Below, in pieces: positions 34,525-44,036 of a stretch of DNA of 64,000 nt; within the stretch, counting starts at the first letter, position 1; every line of letters begins with the position of its first letter. A program made the position numbers and the translations under genes. The DNA lies in assembly GCF_000020125.1 (NCBI RefSeq), contig NC_010676.1:3286001-3350000 (forward strand), in the 5' to 3' direction. The notes below the pieces were generated by a model. That model was not told the DNA's origin and made no database searches. It saw only the letters and a list, made by a program, of their open reading frames with translations. The stretch is from Paraburkholderia phytofirmans PsJN (lineage in GTDB: Bacteria > Pseudomonadota > Gammaproteobacteria > Burkholderiales > Burkholderiaceae).

Positions 34525-36270
34525 ATGCTTTCGACTCAAGAACCTGAAGTGCAGCAACCTGAACTGCCACAAGCGGACGTGCCGCAAGCAGACGTCGTCC
34601 CCGACGCGCCGTTTTCGTCGCTCTCGACGCGCATGCATCAGATGTTCCCCGCGCTCACGTGTGCCGAAATCGGCCGTTTGCGCAAGTTCGGCGAGATCGG
34701 CCACTGGAAGTCCGGTGAACTGCTCTTCGAAACTGGCCTCACCGGTCCCGGCATGTTCGTGGTGCTCGAAGGGCGCGTGAAGGTGTACCAGCGCGACGGC
34801 ATCGGACGCGAAGTGCTGATCAACGAACATGGCGCCGGGCATTTCCTTGCCGAAGTCGGTCAACTGTCGGGACGGCCCGCGCTGGTCAACGGCATGGCGA
34901 TCGGTTCGGTGGAAGCGTTGCTGATTCCGCCGGAGCAGCTGCGCGCGCTGATCGTCGCCGAAGCGGAACTGGGCGAGCGCATCATGCGCGCGCTGATTTT
35001 GCGGCGCGTGTCGCTGATCGAAAAGGGCGCGGGCGGCCCGATTCTGATCGGCAACAGCAACGACGCGCGGCTCGTCATGCTGCAAGGCTTCCTGTCGCGC
35101 AACGGCCATCCGCATTCCGTGATCGACGAACGCGATGAAGATGCGTTGCGTCTGATCGAGCAATTCGCCGCGCAGAAAGAAGACATGCCGCTGGTGATCT
35201 GTCCGGACGGCTCGGTGCTGCGTCATCCGAGCATGCCGGAACTCGCCACGTGCCTGGGCTTGCTGCCCGATCTCGACGATGCGCATGTGTACGACGTCGC
35301 GATCGTCGGCGCCGGTCCGGCTGGGCTCGCCACCGCGGTGTACGCGGCCTCCGAAGGTTTGTCGGTGATCGTGCTCGACAGCCGCGCGCCGGGCGGCCAG
35401 GCTGGTGCGAGCTCGCGGATCGAAAACTACCTCGGCTTTCCAACCGGCATCTCCGGCCAGGCGCTGGCGGGCCGCGCGTTCGTGCAGGCGCAGAAGTTCG
35501 GCGCGCACGTCGCGATTCCGGTCAACGTGAAGGCGCTGCATTGCGCCGACCGGCCGCATCGGCTGGAGTTGAAGTGCGGCGGGCATATCACGGCGCGTGC
35601 GATTGTGATCGCGAGCGGCGCAGTTTATCGGCGTCCGGCGCTCGAAGGGCTCGATCGTTTCGAAGGGCGCGGCGTGTATTACTGGGCGTCGCCGGTCGAA
35701 GCCAAGCTGTGCAAGCGTCAGGAAGTCGTGCTGGTGGGCGGCGGCAACTCGGCGGGCCAGGCGATTGTCTATCTGGCGACGCATGCGGCCAAGGTCCACG
35801 TGCTGATCCGGCGCAGCGGCTTCGAAGCCACCATGTCGCGCTATCTGATCGACCGGATCCGCTCGCTGCCGAATGTCTTCGTGCATCCGAATTCGGAGAT
35901 CGGCCGGCTGGATTCGGACGACAGCGGCTTGTCGTCGGTCGCCTTGAAGAAGCCTTTACCCGACGGCACCGATCATTTCGACACGCGCCATCTGTTCCTC
36001 TTCACCGGCGCGGATCCGAATACCGACTGGCTGCGCACCTGCGGCGTGGCACTCGACGAGAAAGGCTTCGTGCTGACCGGCGCGAATGCCGATGGCGCCT
36101 CTGTCTGCGATCTCGCGACGACCGTCGAGGGCGTGTACGCGATCGGCGACGCACGCGCCGGCTCGACCAAACGCGTGGCGGCGGCCGTCGGCGAAGGTGC
36201 CGCCGTGGTCGCGCAGATTCATGAATTGCTTGCCGTGTCGGCGGGAGAAGCGGTCGCGCTGGGCGCCTGA
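34525..36270 (+). CDS. Cyclic-nucleotide-binding domain / thioredoxin-reductase-like FAD oxidoreductase
   Basis: 581 aa from the ATG at 34525 with GGAGGAG upstream. Residues 40-170 are a cNMP/Crp-like sensor (FGEIGHWKSGELLFETGLTG, then FLAEVGQLSGRPALVNG). From about 270 comes a two-domain flavoprotein: VAIVGAGPAGLATAVYAASE (FAD), GGQAGASSRIENYLGFPTGI, then VVLVGGGNSAGQAIVYLATH (NADPH), and EGVYAIGDARAGSTKRVAAA. The thioredoxin-reductase CxxC is missing: that position reads YYWASPVEAKLC. It therefore cannot reduce thioredoxin by the usual route. It is likely co-transcribed with the DedA-rhodanese gene. Confidence 0.88.
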   Translation: MLSTQEPEVQQPELPQADVPQADVVPDAPFSSLSTRMHQMFPALTCAEIGRLRKFGEIGHWKSGELLFETGLTGPGMFVVLEGRVKVYQRDGIGREVLINEHGAGHFLAEVGQLSGRPALVNGMAIGSVEALLIPPEQLRALIVAEAELGERIMRALILRRVSLIEKGAGGPILIGNSNDARLVMLQGFLSRNGHPHSVIDERDEDALRLIEQFAAQKEDMPLVICPDGSVLRHPSMPELATCLGLLPDLDDAHVYDVAIVGAGPAGLATAVYAASEGLSVIVLDSRAPGGQAGASSRIENYLGFPTGISGQALAGRAFVQAQKFGAHVAIPVNVKALHCADRPHRLELKCGGHITARAIVIASGAVYRRPALEGLDRFEGRGVYYWASPVEAKLCKRQEVVLVGGGNSAGQAIVYLATHAAKVHVLIRRSGFEATMSRYLIDRIRSLPNVFVHPNSEIGRLDSDDSGLSSVALKKPLPDGTDHFDTRHLFLFTGADPNTDWLRTCGVALDEKGFVLTGANADGASVCDLATTVEGVYAIGDARAGSTKRVAAAVGEGAAVVAQIHELLAVSAGEAVALGA

Positions 36271-36290
36271 ATCTGCGGAAGGTCTGAAAC

Positions 36291-36317
36291 CCCGCCGGCC
36301 TTGCAACCGCCGGCGGG
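36291..36317 (+). terminator. Hairpin after the FAD oxidoreductase gene
   Basis: CCCGCCGGC/GCCGGCGGG perfect 9-bp stem with a 9-nt loop, 20 bp after the stop. No T tract, so possibly a weak terminator. Confidence 0.5.
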
Positions 36318-36408
36318 TAACCTGCTGTTACACACGCCTTCAACTGGTTGCACCTGCTTGCCTTTCTGTCTCGTAATATTGGCGTCAGCCATTCGACAGG
36401 AGACAAGC

Positions 36409-36684
36409 ATGTTTAAACGCGCGATTGTTTTCGCCGCCTTCGGCCTTGCCGCCGCCTGCGCATCGACTGCCGCCTCGGCGCGGGTGGACGTCGGCGTGTT
36501 CGTCAATACGCCGGGGCCGGTGTACGCAGCGCCGCCTGTCTATGCACCGCCGCCGGTCGTCTATGCGCCCCAACCGGTCTACGGTTACGGCTACCGGGAC
36601 GACTACTATCGCGGTGGCCGTCACTGGCGTCACGATCACGGCCGTCATCGCGGCTGGGATCGGCATCACGGGCGCGGCTGGTAA
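36409..36684 (+). CDS. Small exported Pro/Tyr/His-rich protein
   Basis: 91 aa from the ATG at 36409 with CAGGAG upstream. Signal peptide: MFKRAIVFAAFGLAAACAST to ASA. The mature part has repeated PPVYAPPPVVYAPQPVYG, then a His/Arg/Gly-rich tail (RHWRHDHGRHRGWDRHHGRG) that could bind metal ions. Proteins with this layout are common in Burkholderia and are usually unannotated periplasmic or outer-membrane-associated proteins. A C in the signal region (AACAST) is not a convincing lipobox. Confidence 0.8.
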   Translation: MFKRAIVFAAFGLAAACASTAASARVDVGVFVNTPGPVYAAPPVYAPPPVVYAPQPVYGYGYRDDYYRGGRHWRHDHGRHRGWDRHHGRGW

Positions 36685-36781
36685 AGGCAGGTTCGGGCGC
36701 TTCACGCTACAGTAGCGGCTGCTGATCCAGGCCGGGCCTCGCGCCGACCCCCATCGCAGTCACTCACTGATCGACGCCCGC

Positions 36782-38018
36782 GTGAAGACTCTTTCGCTTT
36801 CCGCCGCCCGCACGTTGCATCTGGCCGCCCAAGGTTTGCTGACGCCGCCGCGTCGCAAGGCCGTCAAGGCCGACGTGCTCGACGCGATTCGCCGCATGGC
36901 GCAATTGCAGATCGACACGATCCATGTGGTCGCGCGCAGCCCCTATCTCGTGTTGTTCAGCCGGCTTGGCGCTTATCCGCCGCAATGGCTCGACGAACAT
37001 CTCGCCGAAGGCAAGCTATTCGAATACTGGTCGCATGAAGCCTGTTTCGTGCCGATCGAAGACTACGGCCTGCTGCGCCATCGCATGCTCGATCCCAGCG
37101 GCATGGGCTGGAAATACGCGGCCGAGTGGCACAAGAAACATCGCAAGGACATTGACAAGCTGCTCGCGCACATCCGCGCGACGGGTCCGGTGCGCTCCGC
37201 GGATTTTGCCCGTGAGGCGGGCAAAGGGCAACGGCTGGTGGGACTGGAAGCCGGAGAAACGCCATCTGGAAGTGCTGTTCGCGATCGGGCAATTGATGGT
37301 GGCCGAGCGGCGCAATTTTCATCGCGTCTACGATCTGACCGAACGCGTGCTCCCGGCCTGGGACGACGCGCGCGATCTGCCGCCCGCCCACACCGTGACC
37401 GACGCCGTGTTACGCCGCACCTGCCGTGCACTCGGCGTCGCGCGGGCCGATTGGGTCGCCGATTACTACCGGATGCCGCGTCGCCCGTATCGTGACGAAC
37501 TGCACGCGCTCGCCGACCAGGGCGAGCTGATTCCGGTAAGCGTGGAAGGGTGGAAGCAGGACACCTACGTGCATCGAGACTTCGCCGCGCTACTCGACGA
37601 TGCCGCGAGCGGCAAACTCACCTCGACGGTCACGACGGTGTTGTCGCCGTTCGATCCGGTGGTGTGGGACCGCAAGCGCGCGGCGGCGCTGTTCGACTTC
37701 GACTACGCGATCGAATGCTACACGCCCGCGCCCAAGCGCAAATATGGTTACTTCGTCTTGCCGCTGCTGAGTCGCGGCCGTCTGGTCGGCCGCGTGGATG
37801 CGAAAGCGCACCGGACTCAAGGCGTGTTCGAGCTGAAGTCACTGCATATCGAAGCGGGCGTGCGGCTGAGCGCGCGTCTTGCCGGCGATCTGCGACGCGC
37901 GCTGCAGCGCTGCGCGGATTGGCATGGCACGCCGCAACTGGAAATCACATCCGCGCCGCCGGAATGGCTCGACGCGTTAACCGTCGGTGACACGTTGGGC
38001 GACAGCGTGGCTGCCTGA
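36782..38018 (+). pseudogene. AlkZ/YcaQ-like winged-helix DNA-repair protein gene, disrupted by a frameshift
   Basis: Two overlapping frames together give one 411-aa family protein. Frame 1 (from GTG 36782) covers MKTLSLSAARTLHLAAQGLL to DFAREAGKG. Frame 2 continues NGWWDWKPEKRHLEVLFAIG to TVGDTLGDSVAA at 38018. Removing one G from the GGG at 37226-37228 joins them in the expected family order. YcaQ/AlkZ proteins are winged-helix DNA glycosylases that unhook interstrand crosslinks; family motifs such as FEYWSHEACFVPIEDY are present. It may be a true pseudogene or a sequencing error. No programmed +1 signal is obvious. Confidence 0.85.
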
Positions 38019-38049
38019 ATGCTGCCTGAGCGCTGCATCAACGTCGCAC

Positions 38050-38649
38050 TCAATGCAGCGCCGCCCACGCGAGCGACAAGGAAAACACACCGAGCACGAT
38101 CGAAGCGCCGCGCTGCATCTTCACCGGATTGAGCCAGCCGAGCTTGCCGCTGCCGAGCGCCGCGCCGAACGCGATCCACGCGAGCGCGATCGGCACCAGC
38201 AGGCACGCGAATATCAGCATCGAAAAGACATAGGCCGGCAGGTGCGCAAAAGCGATAGCCGGAAAGATCGTGCCGGCGAACAGCAAGCCCTTCGGATTGA
38301 GCAGCGTCGCCACGAACAACGTGCGCATGCCGCTCGCCCGCTGCGCCGAGTCGGGCAAGGCGACTGCCGCGCGCCACATATCGACAGCGAGATAGGCGAT
38401 GTACAGGCCGGCCGCCACGCGTAACAGCGAGGGCAACCACGGCAGCGCATGCGCCGCCTGGACGAGAAAATGCCCCCACACCGAGATCGAGACCAGATAG
38501 CCGCCCAGTTCGGCGGCGATCAACGGCAGCGAACGCCGCACGCCCTGACGCAAGCCGGCCGCCGCAAGCAGCGTATTGGTAGGGCCGGGCGTAATCAGCA
38601 CGACGATAATGCCGACGGCCAGCAGCGCGATGGCAGACGCAGAGAGCAT
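38050..38649 (-). CDS. LysE/RhtB-family amino-acid exporter
   Basis: 199 aa with about six membrane segments. LysE-family features: LLAVGIIVVLITPGPTNTLL at the N terminus with the conserved Pro-Gly-Pro, then AAAGLRQGVRRSLPLIAAEL and TLLNPKGLLFAGTIFP. These inner-membrane proteins export amino acids such as lysine, threonine or homoserine, driven by the proton gradient. It is convergent with the disrupted AlkZ-like gene, 32 bp apart. No adjacent regulator. Confidence 0.88.
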   Translation of the reverse strand: MLSASAIALLAVGIIVVLITPGPTNTLLAAAGLRQGVRRSLPLIAAELGGYLVSISVWGHFLVQAAHALPWLPSLLRVAAGLYIAYLAVDMWRAAVALPDSAQRASGMRTLFVATLLNPKGLLFAGTIFPAIAFAHLPAYVFSMLIFACLLVPIALAWIAFGAALGSGKLGWLNPVKMQRGASIVLGVFSLSLAWAALH

Positions 38650-38806
38650 AAAAAAGACGCAGTGTTCGAGAGACAGTGCACCTTTTTATCATAGACAGCG
38701 GCGGCGCCGAAATGCAGCGGCTAATTACAATGAAGAATCGCAACCGCGTGATGCCGTCACCAAACCGGAGCAACGGCCAGTCCACATCGGCAACGCGCTG
38801 TCGCCT

Positions 38807-39064
38807 TTAGTGATCCAGCTTCGCGCGCAGCTCGCGAGCGGCTTCCAGCAGCCCTTCGTAACCGGAACGTGCATGCTCCGGCAAATCGGGATCGCCGACG
38901 AACGTGCCGAGCGTTTCGATCAGGCTATACAAAATGCCCTTCGCGGCGCCGGATGCAATGCTGCCCGACGAAACCTGCTGATCCACGTGACTGAGCGCTG
39001 CATCGAGGTTTTCCAGATCGGGCCGGTCGCCCGTGGGTGGCTTAGGCGTTACGTCTTGCGTCAT
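38807..39064 (-). CDS. Small conserved hypothetical protein
   Basis: 85 aa from the ATG at 39064; an in-frame ATG at 39106 is less likely. GGAG lies 12 nt upstream, somewhat distant. The sequence is helical and charged: RPDLENLDAALSHVDQQVSS, GILYSLIETLGTFVGD, then YEGLLEAARELRAKLDH. No membrane segment or signal. Function unknown. Confidence 0.65.
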   Translation of the reverse strand: MTQDVTPKPPTGDRPDLENLDAALSHVDQQVSSGSIASGAAKGILYSLIETLGTFVGDPDLPEHARSGYEGLLEAARELRAKLDH

Positions 39065-39174
39065 GATGAAACTTCGCTCCGGTTGATGCAGCGGTGAACA
39101 AGCCATCCTTTCACGTTGTTATATACCGATCGTGCGTTGCCGTCTATTCGTGATCTGCGCGCATGCGACCGGCG

Positions 39175-41358
39175 TCAAGGCGTCCATCGATACATCAGAA
39201 TTTTTGCGCGGGCGTCGTCCTCGAGTAGCACGACGTACTCGCCGTTGTCGCGTTGCACCGCGCTGATGCCGAGATACACGTCCACCCAGCCGCTCGTATT
39301 GCCGACGCTCGCGCCCGGCGTCATATAGCCCACCACCTGGCCGGTGCGCGCGTCGTAGACATCCACCCTCTGCGTGTACAGCTCAGCTACGAAGATGTAA
39401 TTGCCGGTGACCGCGACGCCCACGGTCGTCGTTTGCGGATTGCTTTGCGTGTTCCAGGGCAGTGAGATCGTGTACTGCTGCGTCGGCGTGCCGGAGCTCC
39501 AGTTGTCATAACGCGCGAGCACCGGGCCCGCCTCTTTCCAATGCGTCGCATCCCATGGAATCGCGCTCGTGAAGCCGGAGATATACATCGTGTCGGTCGC
39601 CGCGATGTAGACGATCCGCGCAATCCGCGTGAACGGTTGCGGCATCGCGAACATCGTCGAACTGGCGTACGTGTAGATCGGGTTGCCGGCGGAGTCGAGA
39701 CCCTGTAGCGGCATTTCTCGTATGCCGCTCAACGGCGTGGCGAGCCAGACGTTGCCCGGCGGGTCGACCCACCAGAAGCCGTTTCCGACCGTGCTGCCTG
39801 TCGACGGATTGCTGCTGATCTCGCTGGCGTCGACGCTGCCGTTGCCATTGTTGTCGCGCCACATCCATTCGCCATACGCGGGCTGCGCGGCGGGCCATGT
39901 GCCCGGTAGCGGATTCTGCGCGAGCAGGCCGGATGGAATCGCCATTTCACCGTGGGCGGCGTCGAAGCGATAGACGTTCAGATAATGCGCGCCCGGATCC
40001 AGCGTATAGAGAAATCGCCGGCCGTTGATTCGACGCACCATCGGCTCGCCGCGCACGCCGCGCGGCTGATGAAACGCGGGGTCGTCAGGATAGTCGAACC
40101 GGTCGAGCGTGAAACCCGCATACGACCATTCGCGACCGACGGGTTGGCTGTAGTCGAGCGTGAAGCGCTTTGAGCCGGAGTAGACGGAATTGGGCGCGGC
40201 GGGATCGAACGCGGCGCTATCGACGAACGTCAGACCGTACAGGCGCCAATTGAACGCATGCGACCTGTACACGTAGCTTTCGAGCACCGCGCCTTGTCCG
40301 ACCGACACCGATCCGACAGGCCGCGGCCCTTCTCCGTTCTGCGCGACGTACAGATTGCCCGCGGGATCGACACCGATGCCCGTCATGCCGTTGAAGCGCC
40401 AATTGCCCGGCACGCCTTTGACCGCGTGAAAGATGCCGTTGCGCGTGCCGATCGGCGCGGCCGCTTGCGGCTGACCGTTGGCGTCTTTGTTAAAGACGAG
40501 AATCTGCTGCGACGGCCCATTGTCCGCAACGAGAATTTGCCCCGCCGGCGTGACCGCGATGTCGGCCGGCACGGCGCCCACCGGCAGCGTCAATGTGCTG
40601 GCGAGCGCGGTGCCATTCGCGGCGTAGTGCTGAATAGTTAGGGTTCCCGACGAGATACCGCTGATCACCCACAGCGTCGAATCGGTGTCTACCGCAATGC
40701 GTCCCGGCGACGTCACGTTCCACGAGCGCAAACGCTGCATCGAATTCGCGTCGAACACGACGATCCGGTTCGCGTAGGGATCGGCCACGTAGAGTTCGCT
40801 GTCGGTGGCGGCCATGCCGCGAATGCTCGCGTCGTTGCCGGTCGTTACCGTCTCCAGCGGCAGAAAGCTGTTCTTCGTCGCATTGGCGCTATTGCCGATG
40901 CCGCCGCTAAACGGCGCACCGGTCGCCAGATTGGCGAGCGTGCGGCGCGTGATGCCGTACCAGGTCAAGTTGGCCGCGGGATAGTCCGCGCCGACCAGGG
41001 CGTTGCTTTCGTTACCGATCGACATCGCCGCATAAAGATACGTGTGATTGACCGCGACCGCGTCGCCGCCGGCCGCGCCCCAGCCATGTGTCGAGCCGGC
41101 TACGGCGATCTTGTCGCCCGCGCGATAAGCGGCGATTTCACTGCCGCTTTCGTCCCAGGGCGCGTTGGTGTACACGGTGCCATCGGCGCCGACGCTGATG
41201 GCCTGAATATCCTGCTGCATCCATTTGCCGTCGCCGAAACCAAAGCTATTGCCGATCCATGAAGTGGTGTAATTGAGTTGCGATTGCGCTGTCGCATTCA
41301 GTGGAATAAGACTGTTAAAAACAAAAACGGCCACACCCAGGCGAGAGAACAATGTCAC
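39175..41358 (-). CDS. Exported beta-propeller (NHL-like) protein with an EF-hand-type loop
   Basis: 727 aa from a GTG at 41358 with AAGGAA 8 nt upstream. A signal peptide (LFSRLGVAVFVFNSLIPLNA) ends near ATAQS. The mature chain shows repeated propeller blades: AATDSELYVADPYANRIVVF, RIAVDTDSTLWVISG, PADIAVTPAGQILVADNGPS, GIGVDPAGNLYVAQNGEG. A Ca-binding-type loop DNNGNGSVDASE interrupts the second half. NHL-like propellers often serve as surface or periplasmic binding scaffolds. It is transcribed alone. No enzyme active site is evident. Confidence 0.75.
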   Translation of the reverse strand: MTLFSRLGVAVFVFNSLIPLNATAQSQLNYTTSWIGNSFGFGDGKWMQQDIQAISVGADGTVYTNAPWDESGSEIAAYRAGDKIAVAGSTHGWGAAGGDAVAVNHTYLYAAMSIGNESNALVGADYPAANLTWYGITRRTLANLATGAPFSGGIGNSANATKNSFLPLETVTTGNDASIRGMAATDSELYVADPYANRIVVFDANSMQRLRSWNVTSPGRIAVDTDSTLWVISGISSGTLTIQHYAANGTALASTLTLPVGAVPADIAVTPAGQILVADNGPSQQILVFNKDANGQPQAAAPIGTRNGIFHAVKGVPGNWRFNGMTGIGVDPAGNLYVAQNGEGPRPVGSVSVGQGAVLESYVYRSHAFNWRLYGLTFVDSAAFDPAAPNSVYSGSKRFTLDYSQPVGREWSYAGFTLDRFDYPDDPAFHQPRGVRGEPMVRRINGRRFLYTLDPGAHYLNVYRFDAAHGEMAIPSGLLAQNPLPGTWPAAQPAYGEWMWRDNNGNGSVDASEISSNPSTGSTVGNGFWWVDPPGNVWLATPLSGIREMPLQGLDSAGNPIYTYASSTMFAMPQPFTRIARIVYIAATDTMYISGFTSAIPWDATHWKEAGPVLARYDNWSSGTPTQQYTISLPWNTQSNPQTTTVGVAVTGNYIFVAELYTQRVDVYDARTGQVVGYMTPGASVGNTSGWVDVYLGISAVQRDNGEYVVLLEDDARAKILMYRWTP

Positions 41359-42019
41359 GACGGTATTTCCTTGCGAGGTACGAAGCGCGTCCAGTTGGCA
41401 TGTCCGGCGCGTTTTCGCGCACATGCCGATCGATAAGCAATCGCGCATGCGTAAAGTTTGGCGCTTTATCCTCGCATAGAAAAATCGGAAATATATTGAT
41501 AAAAAAATATCGCTTTAAATGTTGAATTACCCAAACCATTCCAAGCGCATAATCTCACGCACGAATACGGTGCTATTTGCCTCTCACGCGGATGCGATAA
41601 GCGCACCGGCGCGCGCCGACCAGCACATGTTCCTCGCGCTCGATTGAACCGTCCTCGCCCACGATCGCCGCAAAGAGTTGCAACTCCGTGCGGCAAAATC
41701 CCTGGCAGGTCCACGCCGCCGCACAAATCGCGTGCAGGCCATGCGGATATTCGTACGCTCGTCGATACGAGCAGTTTTACGCGCGCCACGACTGTGCAGG
41801 CGCTCGAGTCGCTGCTCGGCGTGCAACTGCTGGTGCGCACGACCCGCAAGGTCACGCTGACCGCCGAAGGCGCCGCCTATTACGAACGCTGCGCACAGAT
41901 TCTCGCGGCTGCCTTTGGTTTTTTCTCGATATTCGCTCTCCCGCAAAAGCTCACCGGCGGATTTTTTGCACAGCTTTTCAGCTCCCGAAAACGCTCACCT
42001 CAAAAGCCTGCACGGTCCT
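41359..42019. other. AT-richer intergenic region containing a decayed LysR gene
   Basis: 661 bp. The first part is AT-rich and carries the upstream region of the exported propeller gene. The second part has the LysR relic (41726-41912). No intact gene. Confidence 0.6.
41726..41912 (+). pseudogene. LysR-family regulator remnant
   Basis: Frame 1 reads NRVQAMRIFVR (41726-41758). One base appears lost, and frame 2 continues VDTSSFTRA, then TTVQALESLLGVQLLVRTTR and KVTLTAEGAAYYERCAQILA. A normal LysR has about ten residues (the recognition-helix segment) between TRA and TTVQALE, so that part is deleted too. The effector domain is absent. It lies beside the DMT exporter gene, whose former regulator it may be. 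Confidence 0.8.
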
Positions 42020-42919
42020 TCACGAAGTCCGCACCCGACGCACAAAAATACGTCGCGTGAGATCGAACGCCACCAGATTGCCGGCCACCACCAGCAACAG
42101 ACCGACGACGGCCAGCGCGGACCACCGATAGCCTTCGAATACCGTCGACACCGCGAGCGCCACGATCGGAAACAAGACCGTGCTGTAAGCGGCGCGTTCC
42201 GGTCCGATGCGCCCGACCAGCATCAGGTACGCCGTGAAGCCAACCACCGAGCCGAATATCGCGAGATAGGCGAGCGCGCCGAGATAGCGCGCGGACGGCT
42301 CGACGGCAAACGAAAAGCCGGCCAATACGCTGCCCATAGTCAGGACGCTGGCGCCGATCAGCATCGCCCAGCTATTCGTGGCGAACGGGTGCAAGCCCAT
42401 CGCCTGCATGCGGCTCGACAACAGGTTGCCGGCCGAGAAGCACAAGGTTCCGAGGAACGCGATGCCGAGACCGAACCACGCGGCGTGATCGCCGAGATGC
42501 CCCGTCATCTGCTGAACGAACAGACATACGATGCCGACGAGTCCCAACGCGGCCCCCGCAATCGCCGTAGGTTGCAACGGCCGGCCCATGAACAGGCGAC
42601 CGTTGATCGAATTCAGCAGCGGCGCGGTAGAAAACACTACCGCCACCAGGCCGCTCGGCACCACCTGTTCAGCGTAGTAGAAGCACAAAAAGTTTAGACA
42701 GAAGAGCGCCAATCCTTGTGCGATCAGGAAACGCCATGCTGCACGCGGCGGCCAGATCGGCCGGCGCATGATGCGCAGCAGCGCGAACAGCACCAGCGCC
42801 GCGATCCAGAAACGCCAGGCAATGGATACCGGCGGCGGCACCGCTCCCAGTTGCCATTTGATCGCGATCCACGTGGTGCCCCAAATCAGAACGGTGACGG
42901 CATAGAGGAACAAATTCAT
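42020..42919 (-). CDS. DMT-superfamily (EamA) transporter
   Basis: 299 aa with ten hydrophobic helices and two EamA repeats. Features: LFLYAVTVLIWGTTWIAIKW at the N terminus, FSTAPLLNSINGRLFMGRP, then YLMLVGRIGPERAAYSTVLF. The family exports amino acids, nucleosides or drugs through the inner membrane. It is divergent from an AraC-family regulator (about 160 bp), the likely controller. The substrate is not known. Confidence 0.9.
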   Translation of the reverse strand: MNLFLYAVTVLIWGTTWIAIKWQLGAVPPPVSIAWRFWIAALVLFALLRIMRRPIWPPRAAWRFLIAQGLALFCLNFLCFYYAEQVVPSGLVAVVFSTAPLLNSINGRLFMGRPLQPTAIAGAALGLVGIVCLFVQQMTGHLGDHAAWFGLGIAFLGTLCFSAGNLLSSRMQAMGLHPFATNSWAMLIGASVLTMGSVLAGFSFAVEPSARYLGALAYLAIFGSVVGFTAYLMLVGRIGPERAAYSTVLFPIVALAVSTVFEGYRWSALAVVGLLLVVAGNLVAFDLTRRIFVRRVRTS

Positions 42920-43077
42920 GGTCGAGCCTGCAGCAGCAAATACGGGATTTCACTATGCCGCAGCCCGGCTGGCCGCGCTTGTCCAGGATTGCGCACTTTT
43001 TCGGAGTGGCAAGCCGTCGCACGCGGGCAGCCGTATACTGGCGCTCATTCAGTCACGACAAGTATTTCGCCCGCTTC

Positions 43078-43995
43078 GTGAACACCAGACCGCCCGTGCC
43101 CGTGAGCCACTCCTCTGAAACGCCGTTCGGCCTTCAGTCGGTGTGTCACACGCTGAGCAGCGCGAACGCGAATCTGGACCGTTTCGCGTGGCTCGGCGAC
43201 CGGCTGGCCATCGCCCTCTGGACACGCGACACGGAAGAAGCCGAGACCGTCTACGAGCGTCCCGGCCATCACACGCTGTCGTGCTATCTGGACGGCGGCT
43301 ATCGCACCGAACGCCAGAAAATGCCAGGGCATTACGGCGCGCCGTCGCGGCTCTGCGCGCTGCCCGGCGAGCACGAATCACGCTGGTGGGTGCGCGGGCA
43401 CATGCATTTCATGCACCTGTACTTCCTGCCGGAGCACTTCACGCAGCGCGCGGTTCAGGAACTCGACCTCGAACCGCGCGAACTGACGCTCGCCGATCGC
43501 ACGTATTTCGAAGACGCCCGCATCGCCACGTTATGTCAGTCGCTGGCGAACGAAGACTGGCAGGATCCGGACGGCTTGCTGCGCACCAACGAGACCGCGC
43601 ATCAGGTGCTGAGTCTGCTGTTGCGCGCGCAAGGTGTGCGCCGCACGGATGCATCGCTCAAAGGCGGCTTGTCGGTCGCGACTCGCCGGCGCCTGCATGA
43701 CTACATCGAAAGCCATCTCTCGCAGGCGCTCACGCTCGGCGAGCTGGCCGGCGTAGCGGCGCTGTCGGAATTTCATCTTGCGCGCATGTTCCGCACCTCG
43801 TTCGGACTGCCACCCGCCGCGTGGATCGCGCAGCAGCGGCTCGAACGCGCTCGCACGTTGTTGCGCACCACGGCGCTGCCGCTCGCGCAGGTCGCCGAGC
43901 AATGCGGATACGCAAACGCCAGCCATTTCAGCCATCGTTTCCGCGAGAGCGTCGGCGTGGCGCCGACCGCGTATCGGCAGGCTGTCGCCGCCTGA
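43078..43995 (+). CDS. AraC-family transcriptional regulator
   Basis: About 305 aa from a GTG at 43078; GTGs at 43099 and 43105 and an upstream ATG at 42955 are also in frame, so the start is uncertain. N-terminal half: cupin-type effector domain (RPGHHTLSCYLDGGYRTERQ). C-terminal half: two AraC helix-turn-helix motifs, LGELAGVAALSEFHLARMFR and CGYANASHFSHRFRESVGVA. It is divergent from the DMT exporter, which it probably regulates. A TATACT at 43034-43039 could be its -10 element. Confidence 0.88.
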   Translation: MNTRPPVPVSHSSETPFGLQSVCHTLSSANANLDRFAWLGDRLAIALWTRDTEEAETVYERPGHHTLSCYLDGGYRTERQKMPGHYGAPSRLCALPGEHESRWWVRGHMHFMHLYFLPEHFTQRAVQELDLEPRELTLADRTYFEDARIATLCQSLANEDWQDPDGLLRTNETAHQVLSLLLRAQGVRRTDASLKGGLSVATRRRLHDYIESHLSQALTLGELAGVAALSEFHLARMFRTSFGLPPAAWIAQQRLERARTLLRTTALPLAQVAEQCGYANASHFSHRFRESVGVAPTAYRQAVAA

Positions 43996-44036
43996 GCGCG
44001 GCCGCCGCGCTTCACGCGTTGCCGTGGTTGCCGCAC

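Noticed and set aside
37210..37240. Programmed ribosomal frameshift in the AlkZ-like gene
   Set aside because: The two frames need a +1 shift, and no slippery codon pair or stop codon at the shift site supports programming; a plain indel is simpler.
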